A stretch of 64,000 nucleotides of DNA, taken from assembly GCF_900115045.1 (NCBI RefSeq), contig NZ_FOVC01000003.1:186001-250000 (forward strand), read 5' to 3'. Made by a program: the position numbers and the translations under genes. The notes below the pieces were generated by a model. It did not search any database and was not told the origin of the DNA. It was given only the letters and a program-made list of their open reading frames with translations. Source of the DNA: Izhakiella capsodis (GTDB taxonomy: Bacteria; Pseudomonadota; Gammaproteobacteria; Enterobacterales; Enterobacteriaceae). Of the stretch, positions 1 to 9,242 are shown piece by piece. Each line of letters opens with the position of its first letter. Position 1 is the first letter of the stretch.

Positions 1-649
1 CCGCATCAAAGGTTACGTCAATCGAGGGCGAGATTTTGTCATCGTATTCGACTTCGGCTTCTGCCAGCGCGGAGCGGCAGTCCAGGCACCAGTGAACCGG
101 CTTAGCCCCCTTATGCAAATGACCGTTGCCGATAATTTTTGCCAGCGCACGAATAATGTTCGCTTCAGTCTGGAAATCCATCGTCAGATAAGGATGGTCC
201 CAGTCGCCGAGCACGCCAAGACGGATGAAGTCTTTTTTCTGGCCTTCAACCTGTTCTGCTGCGTATTTCCGGCACGCCTCGCGAAATTCAGCCGCGCTGA
301 CTCTCTCGCCCGGCTTGCCGATCATCTGCTCGACTTTGTGCTCAATAGGCAAACCGTGACAGTCCCAACCCGGCACATAAGGCGAATCAAACCCTGCCAT
401 GCCTTTTGACTTGACGATAATATCTTTCAGAATCTTATTGACTGAGTGACCAATATGAATACTGCCGTTCGCATAAGGAGGGCCATCGTGCAGGATAAAG
501 GCTTTTTTCCCTTTTTTGGCCGCGCGAATAATGCCGTAAAGGTTGTCATCACTCCAGCGTTGCAGCATTCCCGGTTCGCGTTTAGCCAGATCGCCGCGCA
601 TAGGGAACCCCGTTTCAGGCAAATTCAGGGTTGATTTATAGTCACTCAT
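1..649 (-). CDS. ileS: Isoleucine--tRNA ligase, N-terminal part
   Basis: Class Ia aminoacyl-tRNA synthetase that charges tRNA-Ile in the cytoplasm. The gene starts at the ATG ending at 649 and runs off the left edge, so about 216 N-terminal residues are seen of roughly 938 usual for the family. The translation opens MSDYKSTLNLPETGFPMRG and contains the HIGH signature in GSIHIGHS and the PGWDCHGLP segment, both typical of IleRS. The start agrees with the E. coli protein. It lies 30 bp downstream of ribF on the same strand, the conserved ribF-ileS operon arrangement (lspA would follow outside the window). Identification is certain; only completeness cannot be judged. Confidence 0.97.
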   Translation of the reverse strand, partial: MSDYKSTLNLPETGFPMRGDLAKREPGMLQRWSDDNLYGIIRAAKKGKKAFILHDGPPYANGSIHIGHSVNKILKDIIVKSKGMAGFDSPYVPGWDCHGLPIEHKVEQMIGKPGERVSAAEFREACRKYAAEQVEGQKKDFIRLGVLGDWDHPYLTMDFQTEANIIRALAKIIGNGHLHKGAKPVHWCLDCRSALAEAEVEYDDKISPSIDVTFDA

Positions 650-679
650 CAGATTCTCGATTCCGTATTTCGGTTCTGT

Positions 680-1618
680 TTAAACCGGTGTTTTCAGCCC
701 AAAAAATCGTCGGGCGGTCACCACATCTTTAGCGATTTGCTGCTTCAACGCGTCGAATGACTCAAAGCGCTGCTCATCACGTATTTTCTCTTTTAACACC
801 ACATTAATATGGCGGCCATAAAGATTCATTTCAACATCAAACAGATGGACTTCAAGCTGTCGGCGTACGCCGCCGACCGTTGGCCTGCTACCGATATTTG
901 CGACAGCAGGCAGCGGCTTATCGCCCAGGCCATGCACTTCCACCGCATAAACACCTTGCACCGGCGACACTGAACGGCGTAGGAGAATATTGGCGGTGGG
1001 AAAACCAATCGTACGTCCGAGAGCATCGCCGTAGACAACACGACCTGAGATGCTAAACGGATGGCCCAGCAGTGAGGTCGCCAGATCCAGCTTATCGTCC
1101 GCCAGAGCCTGCCTGATGGCGGTACTACTGATGCGCACGCCGTTATCACATAAGGTCTGCGTGCTGATAACATCAAAGCCATAGCGGCTACCAGCCTGCT
1201 GTAGCAACGTGAAGTCGCCTTCACGCCCGGTACCGAAGCGAAAATCATCTCCGACGGCCAGAAAACGAACGTCCAGCTTGTCGACCAGTAAATCGGTGAT
1301 AAAGCTTTCGGCAGAGTGAGAGGCGAACCTGCGGTCAAAGCGCAGGCAAAGCACCGCATCGACACCCGCCTTTTTCAGATAGCACAGTTTTTCACGTAGC
1401 CGCGTCAGCCTTGCTGGCGCGATCTGCGGCGAGAACAACTCCATCGGCTGGGGTTCAAACAGCATGACCATCACCGGTAACTTACGCTTCCGCCCCTCTT
1501 CGCAAAGGCGAAAAAGCAGCGCCTGATGGCCACGATGTACGCCATCAAAATTACCGATGGTCAGCACACAGCCGCGATGCTGTACCTTCAGATTATGTAT
1601 GCCGTGGATAAACTTCAT
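680..1618 (-). CDS. ribF: Bifunctional riboflavin kinase/FAD synthetase
   Basis: Phosphorylates riboflavin to FMN and adenylylates FMN to FAD. The 312 residues match the usual family length. The N-terminal nucleotidyltransferase domain carries GNFDGVHRGH (about residues 22-31), the HxGH-like adenylyl-transfer motif. The C-terminal flavokinase domain has GRTIGFPTANI, whose PTAN motif binds ATP and Mg, near residue 205. It is the first gene of the ribF-ileS unit and is transcribed away from rpsT, with about 317 bp between the two starts. The ATG start fits the E. coli N-terminus (MKxIRGIHNL type). Nothing unusual is seen. Confidence 0.97.
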   Translation of the reverse strand: MKFIHGIHNLKVQHRGCVLTIGNFDGVHRGHQALLFRLCEEGRKRKLPVMVMLFEPQPMELFSPQIAPARLTRLREKLCYLKKAGVDAVLCLRFDRRFASHSAESFITDLLVDKLDVRFLAVGDDFRFGTGREGDFTLLQQAGSRYGFDVISTQTLCDNGVRISSTAIRQALADDKLDLATSLLGHPFSISGRVVYGDALGRTIGFPTANILLRRSVSPVQGVYAVEVHGLGDKPLPAVANIGSRPTVGGVRRQLEVHLFDVEMNLYGRHINVVLKEKIRDEQRFESFDALKQQIAKDVVTARRFFGLKTPV

Positions 1619-1859
1619 GGCTGACCCAACAGGTTGGAAATCGGCGGATTATACCTTGTACCGCGAGGAAGGTTAACCCGCGAATGCCCCCTTTCTCCTG
1701 TTTCTGGTACCATTTAATCTGGAGAACGCCGCTATGGCGGATTTCTATCCTTTTTTACGTTTAATGCTGTATTCGCGGAGGCGAAGCTGGTATGATCTTG
1801 CGCCATCGAATCCGTAATCAGGTGCTGTGGTTTAAACGGCGCTTATTTGCACAAATCCA

Positions 1860-1888
1860 TTGACAACAGAAGTCCGAAAAGGCATAGT
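1860..1888 (+). promoter_or_regulatory. rpsT P2-type sigma-70 promoter
   Basis: TTGACA at 1860-1865, a 17-nt spacer, then CATAGT at 1883-1888. It lies 48 bp before the rpsT start codon, where E. coli has its strong rpsT P2 promoter. A weaker TATGAT at 1791-1796 could be the -10 of an upstream P1. The remainder of the 1619-1935 gap shows no gene. Confidence 0.75.
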
Positions 1889-1935
1889 CCTCGGCCTTTG
1901 ATTTGTCCTAATAGAACACATTTGGGAGTTGGACC

Positions 1936-2199
1936 TTGGCTAATATCAAATCAGCTAAGAAACGCGTCGTAACGTCAGAAAAACGCCGCAAGCATAACGC
2001 AAGCCGTCGTTCCATGATGCGTACTTTCATCAAGAAAGTACACGCGGCTATCGCCACTGGCGATAAAGAAGCAGCACAGAAAGCATTTAACGACATGCAA
2101 CCGATCGTGGACCGCCAGGCTGCTAAAGGTCTGATCCACAAAAATAAAGCAGCTCGTCATAAGGCCAGCCTGACTGCGCAGATTAACAAACTGGCTTAA
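1936..2199 (+). CDS. rpsT: 30S ribosomal protein S20
   Basis: Small primary 16S rRNA-binding protein of the 30S subunit, 87 residues, beginning MANIKSAKKRV and rich in Lys/Arg as the family requires. The start is a TTG codon preceded by GGGAG. The rare UUG start is a known feature of enterobacterial rpsT and takes part in its translational autoregulation, so the unusual start is expected. The gene is monocistronic: its own promoter lies just upstream and a strong terminator directly downstream. It is transcribed opposite to ribF and convergent with nhaA. Confidence 0.98.
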   Translation: MANIKSAKKRVVTSEKRRKHNASRRSMMRTFIKKVHAAIATGDKEAAQKAFNDMQPIVDRQAAKGLIHKNKAARHKASLTAQINKLA

Positions 2200-2226
2200 C
2201 GGTCGGTTTGATCATCAGCTTTGAAA

Positions 2227-2252
2227 AGCCAACGCTCCGCGTTGGCTTTTTT
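2227..2252 (+). terminator. rpsT intrinsic terminator
   Basis: Nine-bp stem AGCCAACGC / GCGTTGGCT with a 3-nt loop, followed by six T residues, 27 bp after the rpsT stop codon. Confidence 0.9.
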
Positions 2253-2286
2253 ATTGCCTTCGTATCGTGCTTCGTCCGTACGTCTG

Positions 2287-3465
2287 CTATCTGAACTTAG
2301 TGCGCAGCAGCATATAGCCTGCCAGTGCAGAAAGAATTGAGCCGCTCAGAATTCCCAGTTTAGAGAATGTCATCAGCTGCTCATGGGCGGCGTCAAACGC
2401 CAGTGAGCTGATAAAAATAGACATCGTAAAGCCGATGCCACACAGCACACCGATTGCCGCAATATCACTCAGACGGGTTCCGTCGGGTAGTGCGGCCAGC
2501 CGCAGTCTGACAGCCAGCCAGCAACACAGCGTGATCCCCAGAGGCTTACCCAGTAACAGACCAAGAGTGATACCCAGAGGTACAGGCGACAGCACATCCG
2601 AGAAGTGTATCCCCGCCAGAGTCACCCCCGCGTTAGCAAAAGCGAAAAGCGGTAATATTAGCCAGTTAACCCAGGGCGTCAGGCTATGCGCAAGCTGTTC
2701 AGCCGGAGAATATCCTTCCTTTTGCGCCAGTGGCACGCAGAATCCGACAATCACCCCGGCCAGCGTTGCATGGACCCCTGATTTGAGCACCGCTGTCCAC
2801 AGGACAACGCCCACCAGCATATACACCGCAATATTACGCACGTTGAACAGATTAAGCAGCACCAACGCGACGAGAGCCGCCGCCGCGATACTGAGTGACA
2901 GTAGCGACAGGTTATTAGTATAAAACAGCGCAATAATGATAATGGCACCAAGATCGTCAATGATTGCCAGCGCCATTAAAAAAACTTTTAACGCCGCAGG
3001 AACCCGGCTACCGAGCAGCGCCAGTACCCCCAGCGCAAAAGCAATATCGGTGGCAGTTGGAATAGCCCAGCCATTACGTGCAATGGGATCGGCATGATTA
3101 AACGCGAAAAAAATCAATCCCGGAGCGACCATGCCACCCAGCGCGGCAATCAGCGGGAAAATTGCCCGGCTGCGACTTGCCAGCTCACCGATCAGCAGCT
3201 CCCGTTTAACTTCCAGTCCAATCAACAGGAAAAACAACGCCATCAGCGCATCGTTGATCCACAGCAACAGATCCTTGTTGATTTCCAGCACGCCCAGGCG
3301 AATCTGTACCGGCTGTGACAACAAACGATGATAGTCCTGTACCGTTGCATCGTTATTGGCGAGAACAATAGCCCCCAGCGCCGCAATGATCATCACAATG
3401 CCATTGCTGGCATCACTGTGAAGAAAAGTTTTTATGAGATGGCTGAAAGTTCGTTTATGTGTCAC
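2287..3465 (-). CDS. nhaA: Na+/H+ antiporter NhaA
   Basis: Inner-membrane electrogenic antiporter exchanging two protons for one Na+ or Li+. The 392 residues are close to E. coli NhaA (388). The ion-binding pair is present as D170-D171 in AIIDDLGAI, and D140 lies in TATDIAFALG. Hydrophobic segments cover the length as expected for 12 helices. In E. coli, nhaR, the LysR-type activator that senses Na+, lies directly downstream. Here only 87 bp separate the nhaA stop from the rpsT stop, so nhaR is absent at this place. The gene follows dnaJ on the same strand but is insulated from it by a terminator. Confidence 0.96.
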   Translation of the reverse strand: MTHKRTFSHLIKTFLHSDASNGIVMIIAALGAIVLANNDATVQDYHRLLSQPVQIRLGVLEINKDLLLWINDALMALFFLLIGLEVKRELLIGELASRSRAIFPLIAALGGMVAPGLIFFAFNHADPIARNGWAIPTATDIAFALGVLALLGSRVPAALKVFLMALAIIDDLGAIIIIALFYTNNLSLLSLSIAAAALVALVLLNLFNVRNIAVYMLVGVVLWTAVLKSGVHATLAGVIVGFCVPLAQKEGYSPAEQLAHSLTPWVNWLILPLFAFANAGVTLAGIHFSDVLSPVPLGITLGLLLGKPLGITLCCWLAVRLRLAALPDGTRLSDIAAIGVLCGIGFTMSIFISSLAFDAAHEQLMTFSKLGILSGSILSALAGYMLLRTKFR

Positions 3466-3664
3466 TGCTCGTCCTGATACAGATTATTGCGCTCTGCAGT
3501 TTAACCGCAGCCCCCGGTGGTGAAAAGCCACATTGCTCCAGATAATTTTACACGCGATTTCCAGGCACCCGTGACGATTTTTAACGCTGAAAGTTTTTAT
3601 ATTATTCTGATTTATCACGCTCTATAGTCAAGATGGTGTGCCATTTTCTTGCTGTCTGCGGGCA

Positions 3665-3697
3665 TAAAAAACGGGAGCCTGAGGCTCCCGTTTTTTT
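3665..3697 (-). terminator. dnaKJ terminator, bidirectional hairpin
   Basis: Stem ACGGGAGCC / GGCTCCCGT with loop TGA, flanked by an A run on one side and seven T on the other, so it can act on either strand. It sits 24 bp past the dnaJ stop codon and separates dnaJ from nhaA. Confidence 0.9.
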
Positions 3698-3720
3698 ATC
3701 GCGTGAGATACGCCAACAAC

Positions 3721-4857
3721 TCAGCGGGTCAGGTCATCAAAAAACTTCTTCACGCCGTCAAAGAAGGTTTTTGACCGCGGACTGTTATTTTCACCTGTAG
3801 GTCCGCCAAAACTTTCACGCAGCTCCTGAAGCAGCGCTTTCTGTCGCTCGTTAAGGCCCACTGGCGTTTCCACCACTACGCGACAAAGTAAGTCGCCTAC
3901 GCTACCGCCCCGTACTGATTTAACACCTTTACCACGCATACGGAATAGCTTGCTGGTTTGAGTTTCCGCCGGAACTTTCAGCTTCACGCGGCCGTCCAGG
4001 GTCGGTACCTCAATTTCACCGCCGAGCGCTGCCATAGCGAAATTGATCGGCACTTCGCAGTACAGGTTGTTATCCTCGCGTTCAAAGATAGGATGTTTTT
4101 TCACCGTAACCTGAACGTACAGATCGCCCGCTGGCGCACCCTGCTCACCCGCTTCCCCTTCTCCTGTAAGACGAATGCGATCGCCGGTGTCAACACCCGC
4201 AGGAATTTTAACTGACAAGGTCTTCGAACGTTCAACCCGACCGTGGCCATGGCAGGCATTGCAGGGATCTTTGATTACCGTGCCACGACCGTGACAGGTT
4301 GGACAAGCTTGCTGCACGCTAAAGAAGCCCTGACGCATTTGCACCTGCCCGGCACCATGACAAGTGGAACAAGTTTGCGGCTTCGTACCCGCTTTCGCGC
4401 CGCTACCGTGGCAAACATCGCACTCCTGTAGCGTGGGTATGCGGATCTCTTTGGTCACGCCGCGTACCGCTTCTTCCAGCGTCAGCTCCATGTTATAGCG
4501 TAGATCGGCACCGCGCGCAGCACGCTGTCGGCGTCCACCACCAAAAATGTCGCCAAATACGTCGCCAAAGATATCGCTGAAATCAGCACCGCCTCCACCG
4601 AAACCAGCGCCACCACCGCCCATTCCGCCCTGTTCAAAAGCTGCGTGTCCATACTGGTCGTAAGCCGCACGCTTTTGCGCATCGGTCAGGATCTCATAGG
4701 CTTCTTTAATTTCTTTGAATTTATTTTCAGCGTCCTTATCACCGGGATTGCGGTCCGGATGAAACTTCATTGCCAGACGCTTATACGCCTTTTTTATTTC
4801 CTTCTCATCCGCAGACTTCGCAACGCCCAGAATCTCGTAGTAGTCTTGTTTCGCCAT
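3721..4857 (-). CDS. dnaJ: Chaperone protein DnaJ (Hsp40)
   Basis: Co-chaperone that stimulates the DnaK ATPase and delivers unfolded clients. The 378 residues start at MAKQDYYEILGV; a longer frame with eight extra residues exists, but the start at 4857 matches the family and is preceded by a G-rich Shine-Dalgarno stretch. Order of parts: J domain with the HPD motif in MKFHPDRNPGD, a Gly/Phe-rich linker (about 75-110), four CxxCxGxG zinc repeats (CDVCHGSG, CSTCHGAG, CPTCHGRG, CNACHGHG), then the C-terminal substrate-binding domain. It lies 111 bp after dnaK in the dnaKJ operon and should share its heat-shock promoter. Confidence 0.98.
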   Translation of the reverse strand: MAKQDYYEILGVAKSADEKEIKKAYKRLAMKFHPDRNPGDKDAENKFKEIKEAYEILTDAQKRAAYDQYGHAAFEQGGMGGGGAGFGGGGADFSDIFGDVFGDIFGGGRRQRAARGADLRYNMELTLEEAVRGVTKEIRIPTLQECDVCHGSGAKAGTKPQTCSTCHGAGQVQMRQGFFSVQQACPTCHGRGTVIKDPCNACHGHGRVERSKTLSVKIPAGVDTGDRIRLTGEGEAGEQGAPAGDLYVQVTVKKHPIFEREDNNLYCEVPINFAMAALGGEIEVPTLDGRVKLKVPAETQTSKLFRMRGKGVKSVRGGSVGDLLCRVVVETPVGLNERQKALLQELRESFGGPTGENNSPRSKTFFDGVKKFFDDLTR

Positions 4858-4886
4858 TATTATTTTCATCCCCCTTAACATGCGTA

Positions 4887-4917
4887 CACGGGCGTGGATG
4901 TAACTCCGACGCCCGTG
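4887..4917 (-). other. Hairpin in the dnaK-dnaJ spacer
   Basis: Perfect 9-bp inverted repeat CACGGGCGT / ACGCCCGTG with a 13-nt loop in the 111-bp dnaK-dnaJ gap, ending about 30 bp before the dnaJ start. No T tract follows, so it is more likely an mRNA stability or partial attenuation element than a full terminator. Its role is inference. Confidence 0.55.
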
Positions 4918-4968
4918 CTGGTTACCAGACTTCCCCTGAGCGGAGAGATCTGCGCCCGCTAAGGGCCA

Positions 4969-6888
4969 TTATTTTTTGTTATCTTTGACTTCTTCAAACT
5001 CGGCGTCAACGACATCATCTTCACGTTTTGAAGCATCCGCGCCAGCACCCGCCTCTGCTGCACCAGCCTGAGCCTGCTGCTGAGCAAACTCCATCAGCTT
5101 GCCAGACGCCTCAACCAACGCCTGGATTTTCGCTTCGATGTCTGCTTTGTCTTCATCTTTCAGTGCGCTGTCAAGAGCATTAAGCGCCGTTTCGATAGCA
5201 GTTTTGTCGTCAGCTGGCAGTTTGTCGCCCGCCTCATCCAGCTGTTTCCGGGTGCTGTGAGACAGCTGATCGCCCTGATTACGGACCTGAACCAGCTCTT
5301 CAAACTTACGGTCAGACTCAGCGTTAGCCTCGGCATCGCGCACCATTTTTTCTACTTCGTCATCGCTCAAACCGGAAGAAGCTTTAATGGTGATCTTCTG
5401 CTCTTTACCGCTATTTTTGTCTTTTGCGGAAACGTGCAGGATACCATCGGCGTCGATATCAAAAGTGACTTCAACCTGCGGCATACCGCGTGGTGCGGGC
5501 TGAATGCCATCGAGGTTAAACTGGCCCAGTGACTTGTTGTCAGAAGAGCGTTTACGCTCACCCTGCAGAACGTGGATCGTTACGGCTGACTGGTTATCTT
5601 CTGCCGTTGAGAACACCTGGCTGTGCTTGGTCGGAATCGTGGTGTTCTTGCTGATAAGCGCAGTCATTACGCCCCCCATGGTTTCGATACCCAGCGACAG
5701 TGGAGTAACGTCCAGCAGCAATACATCTTTAACGTCACCGGCCAGCACGCCCCCCTGAACCGCTGCACCGACGGCCACCGCTTCATCCGGGTTAACGTCT
5801 TTACGCGGCTCTTTTCCGAAGAAATCAGCAACCTTCGCCTGAACCATCGGCATACGCGTCTGACCACCAACCAGGATAATATCGTTGATATCAGACACTG
5901 ACAGTCCGGCGTCCTGCAAAGCCACTTTCAGCGGTTCGATAGAGCGGCTAACCAGATCCTCTACCAGTGACTCCAGCTTAGCGCGAGTCACTTTTATATT
6001 CAGATGCTTAGGACCGGTTGCATCCGCCGTAATGTACGGCAGATTAACATCAGTTTGCTGGGCAGAAGAGAGCTCAATTTTAGCTTTCTCTGCTGCTTCT
6101 TTGAGGCGCTGCATTGCCAGCGGATCATTGTGCAGATCGATGCCCTGATCTTTCTTAAACTCAGCAACCAGATAGTTGATCAGACGGCTGTCAAAGTCTT
6201 CACCCCCGAGGTGAGTATCACCGTTAGTTGCCAGCACCTCGAAGGTTTTCTCACCTTCAACTTCATCGATTTCGATGATAGAGATATCGAAGGTACCGCC
6301 ACCCAGGTCATACACCGCGATGGTGCGATTACCCTGGCCTTTATCAAGACCGTACGCCAACGCTGCTGCCGTAGGTTCGTTGATGATGCGTTTCACATCC
6401 AGCCCGGCGATACGACCAGCATCTTTCGTCGCCTGACGCTGCGCATCGTTAAAATAAGCAGGTACGGTGATAACCGCTTCGGTAACCGCTTCGCCCAGAT
6501 AATCCTCAGCCGTTTTCTTCATTTTTTTCAGTACTTCGGCGGAAATCTGCGGCGGCGCCATTTTCTGGCCCTTTACATCCAACCAGGCATCGCCGTTATC
6601 GGCCTGGGTAATTTTATACGGCATGATTTTGATATCACGCTGAACTTCTTCGTCCTGAAAGCGGCGGCCGATAAGGCGTTTGATCGCAAACAGCGTATTC
6701 TGAGGGTTCGTCACAGCCTGACGTTTAGCCGGCTGCCCTACCAACGTTTCACCGTCCTGTGTGTAAGCAATAATTGAAGGCGTGGTGCGATCGCCCTCAG
6801 CATTTTCCAGCACGCGCGCTTTAGCGCCGTCCATGATCGCGACACAAGAGTTAGTCGTACCGAGGTCAATACCAATAATCTTACCCAT
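4969..6888 (-). CDS. dnaK: Chaperone protein DnaK (Hsp70)
   Basis: ATP-dependent Hsp70 chaperone of 639 residues (E. coli 638). The N-terminal ATPase domain opens with GKIIGIDLGTTNS and contains the phosphate-2 loop VYDLGGGTFD near residue 195. The interdomain linker DVLLLDVTPLSLG is near 390, followed by the beta-sandwich peptide-binding domain. A helical lid ends in an acidic tail (DDVVDAEFEEVKD) recognised in bacterial DnaK. First gene of dnaKJ, it is preceded by a sigma-32-type promoter with a leader of about 120 nt. RBS AGGAGA lies just before the ATG. The E. coli neighbour satP is missing between mog and dnaK. Confidence 0.99.
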   Translation of the reverse strand: MGKIIGIDLGTTNSCVAIMDGAKARVLENAEGDRTTPSIIAYTQDGETLVGQPAKRQAVTNPQNTLFAIKRLIGRRFQDEEVQRDIKIMPYKITQADNGDAWLDVKGQKMAPPQISAEVLKKMKKTAEDYLGEAVTEAVITVPAYFNDAQRQATKDAGRIAGLDVKRIINEPTAAALAYGLDKGQGNRTIAVYDLGGGTFDISIIEIDEVEGEKTFEVLATNGDTHLGGEDFDSRLINYLVAEFKKDQGIDLHNDPLAMQRLKEAAEKAKIELSSAQQTDVNLPYITADATGPKHLNIKVTRAKLESLVEDLVSRSIEPLKVALQDAGLSVSDINDIILVGGQTRMPMVQAKVADFFGKEPRKDVNPDEAVAVGAAVQGGVLAGDVKDVLLLDVTPLSLGIETMGGVMTALISKNTTIPTKHSQVFSTAEDNQSAVTIHVLQGERKRSSDNKSLGQFNLDGIQPAPRGMPQVEVTFDIDADGILHVSAKDKNSGKEQKITIKASSGLSDDEVEKMVRDAEANAESDRKFEELVQVRNQGDQLSHSTRKQLDEAGDKLPADDKTAIETALNALDSALKDEDKADIEAKIQALVEASGKLMEFAQQQAQAGAAEAGAGADASKREDDVVDAEFEEVKDNKK

Positions 6889-7012
6889 CTGAACATCTCC
6901 TACAAAAATTCGATTTTAATCAGGTTATGAACCATAAGTGCGGGCTAAATTGGCAGTTTCAACCGCCGACATCCGGCTTTTTTAAGGTTCAGCGCCTCAG
7001 ATGCCAAATAAG

Positions 7013-7038
7013 ATGGGGTCAGGTTAGGCAGCATCAAG
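7013..7038 (-). promoter_or_regulatory. dnaK heat-shock (sigma-32) promoter
   Basis: On the minus strand, -35 CTTGATG (7032-7038, preceded by CCC), a 13-nt spacer, and -10 CCCCAT (7013-7018). Both elements match the sigma-32 consensus (CTTGAAA / CCCCAT) and E. coli dnaK P1 nearly base for base in the boxes. It lies 125-150 bp upstream of the dnaK ATG. The rest of the 6889-7311 gap has no recognisable gene; satP would be expected there in E. coli. Confidence 0.85.
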
Positions 7039-7311
7039 GGGGAAAGGTAAAAAAATTTTGCTTTATCGGCCAGCAGTGCTGAACCTCGCGACTTTTATCC
7101 TCGCCTTTGCATAACGAAGATCATAGGGTTCCCTCTGGCTGAGAGTGGCCGGTGTTCAGGTGCTACCGTAACAAGGATCGGCGATGCCGGACGAGACTGT
7201 CATCATGCACATCTATTTCGCGCTGTGCGGTCTCTGTACGCTATACCACGCTCCTGAAGGCGCTATTTTCCCGGCTGACATACGCGAATATTCTTGGCGG
7301 CATTGAGGTTA

Positions 7312-7905
7312 TCAGGTTCTGGAATTTGTCTGGCGTTTCGCACTTTTAGGACGGAATGCAATGATCACCTGGGGATCGGTTTCGATATAGGGTCCTTCCA
7401 GCAGCTGAATACAGTAAGGAACACTAGCAAAAATACCGTGAACCGCCTTACGTTCTTCCGTTTCCTTAATCCCCTCCAGCGTTTCCTGCACAGATTTCGG
7501 CTGTCCCGGAAGATTAATAATTAGCGACTGTTTTCTAATCACGGCAACCTGGCGGGAGAGGATAGCGGTGGGAACAAAGTTGAGGCTAATCTGTCGCATC
7601 TGCTCGCCAAATCCCGGCATTTCACGATCGGCGACAGCCAGGGTAGCATCAGGAGTTACGTCGCGTCGTGCCGGACCAGTTCCACCTGTGGTGAGAACCA
7701 AATGACAAAAATGCTCGTCAACCAGTTCGCGCAGAGCCTGTTCAATGATCGGCTGCTCATCAGGAACAAGCCTTTGTTTTATCTCAAAGGGGGTAATTAA
7801 TGCTTTCTGTAGCCAGGCTTCAAGCGCGGGTAACCCCTGATCCTGATAGACACCGTTTGCTGCACGGTCTGAAACAGAAATGAGTCCTATACGTAATTTT
7901 GTCAT
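7312..7905 (-). CDS. mog: Molybdopterin adenylyltransferase
   Basis: Adenylylates molybdopterin before Mo insertion by MoeA, in molybdenum cofactor synthesis. The 197 residues match E. coli Mog (195). The MoCF-binding fold is shown by LRIGLISVSDRA at the N-terminus, the TTGGTGPARRDVTPDAT stretch (GGTG molybdopterin-binding motif) near residues 71-87, and the LPGQPKSVQE segment with the second conserved site. It lies between talB and dnaK, all on the same strand, as in E. coli. Gap to talB is 145 bp, so it probably has its own promoter. Confidence 0.96.
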   Translation of the reverse strand: MTKLRIGLISVSDRAANGVYQDQGLPALEAWLQKALITPFEIKQRLVPDEQPIIEQALRELVDEHFCHLVLTTGGTGPARRDVTPDATLAVADREMPGFGEQMRQISLNFVPTAILSRQVAVIRKQSLIINLPGQPKSVQETLEGIKETEERKAVHGIFASVPYCIQLLEGPYIETDPQVIIAFRPKSAKRQTNSRT

Positions 7906-8050
7906 GGCGTCACCGCAATATCCGTCCTGCCGTCAATTTGACGGGCTGCGTACTTTAAAGAGATTGTAAAGCAGGAAGAATACAACGTGCCAGAACAATA
8001 AAGGGTTAACCAGGCACTCCATACAGGCCGCCTGGTTAAGTTGTCCCGGA

Positions 8051-9004
8051 TTACAGCAGGCTTGCAATCATTTTCTCAAGCTTGCCCTGGTCGATAGCAA
8101 AATTTCGGATGCCCTGAGCCAGCTTATCGACTGCCATCGGATCCTGATTGTGCTGCCAGAGGAACTCAGCTTCGGTCATCTTAGCCGGGCGCGCTTTCAC
8201 TTCGCCTGAATAGGACAGTTTACGTGCAACGCTGCCTTCGCTCTCAGCCAGCTCTTTTAGTAGAGACGGAGAGATCGTCAGGCGGTCACAGCCAGCCAGC
8301 TCAAGGATTTCGCCTGAGTTACGGAAGCTGGCCCCCATCACCACAGTTTCATAACCGTGTTGCTTGTAGTAATCGTAAATTTCCGTTACCGATACCACAC
8401 CCGGATCTTCATGTGCCGCATACTCTTTCTTATCAGTATTAGCCTTATACCAGTCAAGAATACGACCAACAAACGGGGAGATCAAATACACCCCGGCTTC
8501 TGCGCACGCACGCGCCTGAGCGAAGGAGAACAGTAGCGTGAGGTTACAGTTGATACCCTCTTTTTCCAGCTGCTCAGCAGCGCGAATGCCCTGCCAGGTC
8601 GAGGCCAGTTTGATCAGAATACGCTCGTTGCTAATGCCGGCATCGTTATACAGTTTGATCAGGCTGCGCGCTTTATTAATGCTGCCTTGGGTGTCGTAAG
8701 AAAGGCGGGCATCAACTTCAGTAGAAATTCGGCCGGGTACCAGCTTAAGGATTTCCAGACCGATGTTAACCGCCAGCTTGTCAGAGGCATAGAGAACCTG
8801 CTCCTCTTTACTGCTGCTCTGATCGCGCGCCCAGGCGACGGCTTCGTCGATCAGCTTGCGATACTCCGGAATCTGTGAGGCATTGAGAATAAGCGAAGGG
8901 TTGGTAGTGGCGTCCTGCGGTTTGTACAGCTTCATCGCCGCGATATCACCGGTGTCGGCCACAACGGTCGTTAGCTGGCGTAAGGAAGTCAATTTGTCCG
9001 TCAT
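8051..9004 (-). CDS. talB: Transaldolase B
   Basis: Non-oxidative pentose phosphate enzyme that transfers a dihydroxyacetone unit from sedoheptulose-7-phosphate to glyceraldehyde-3-phosphate. The 317 residues equal E. coli TalB. The Schiff-base lysine is K132 in RILIKLASTWQGI, and the family signature DATTNPSLIL is at 31-40. An open frame extends 84 codons upstream, but the start at MTDKLTSLRQ fits the family and has GATGAG ten bases before it. Divergent from yaaA; the yaaJ symporter that lies between the two in E. coli is absent. Confidence 0.98.
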   Translation of the reverse strand: MTDKLTSLRQLTTVVADTGDIAAMKLYKPQDATTNPSLILNASQIPEYRKLIDEAVAWARDQSSSKEEQVLYASDKLAVNIGLEILKLVPGRISTEVDARLSYDTQGSINKARSLIKLYNDAGISNERILIKLASTWQGIRAAEQLEKEGINCNLTLLFSFAQARACAEAGVYLISPFVGRILDWYKANTDKKEYAAHEDPGVVSVTEIYDYYKQHGYETVVMGASFRNSGEILELAGCDRLTISPSLLKELAESEGSVARKLSYSGEVKARPAKMTEAEFLWQHNQDPMAVDKLAQGIRNFAIDQGKLEKMIASLL

Positions 9005-9242
9005 AGTTGTCATTCTCATCAAAGTGGATACATCAGGGGTGTTGAAAATGTCTGAGAGGGATAATATCACTTGAGCCTGAGGGCGCAAGGTAACGCTGCA
9101 TTCATGCCACCCAGCATCAAAAGCGAGCCGGAACGGGCAGCATGACTTATAACAGCAATTACACCTGCCTGGCCGGTTTTTTGTTAAAATGTTCTTTTGC
9201 TGAACCTGCCGCATGCGGTAGCCATTTTTGAAGGATACAACC

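Noticed and set aside
826..1365. 179-codon minus frame inside ribF
   Set aside because: Same strand, other phase of ribF; unusual Trp/Cys-rich composition typical of off-phase reading.
6004..6777. 257-codon frame on the plus strand inside dnaK
   Set aside because: Antisense shadow of the dnaK coding frame; no ribosome site and no recognisable protein motif.
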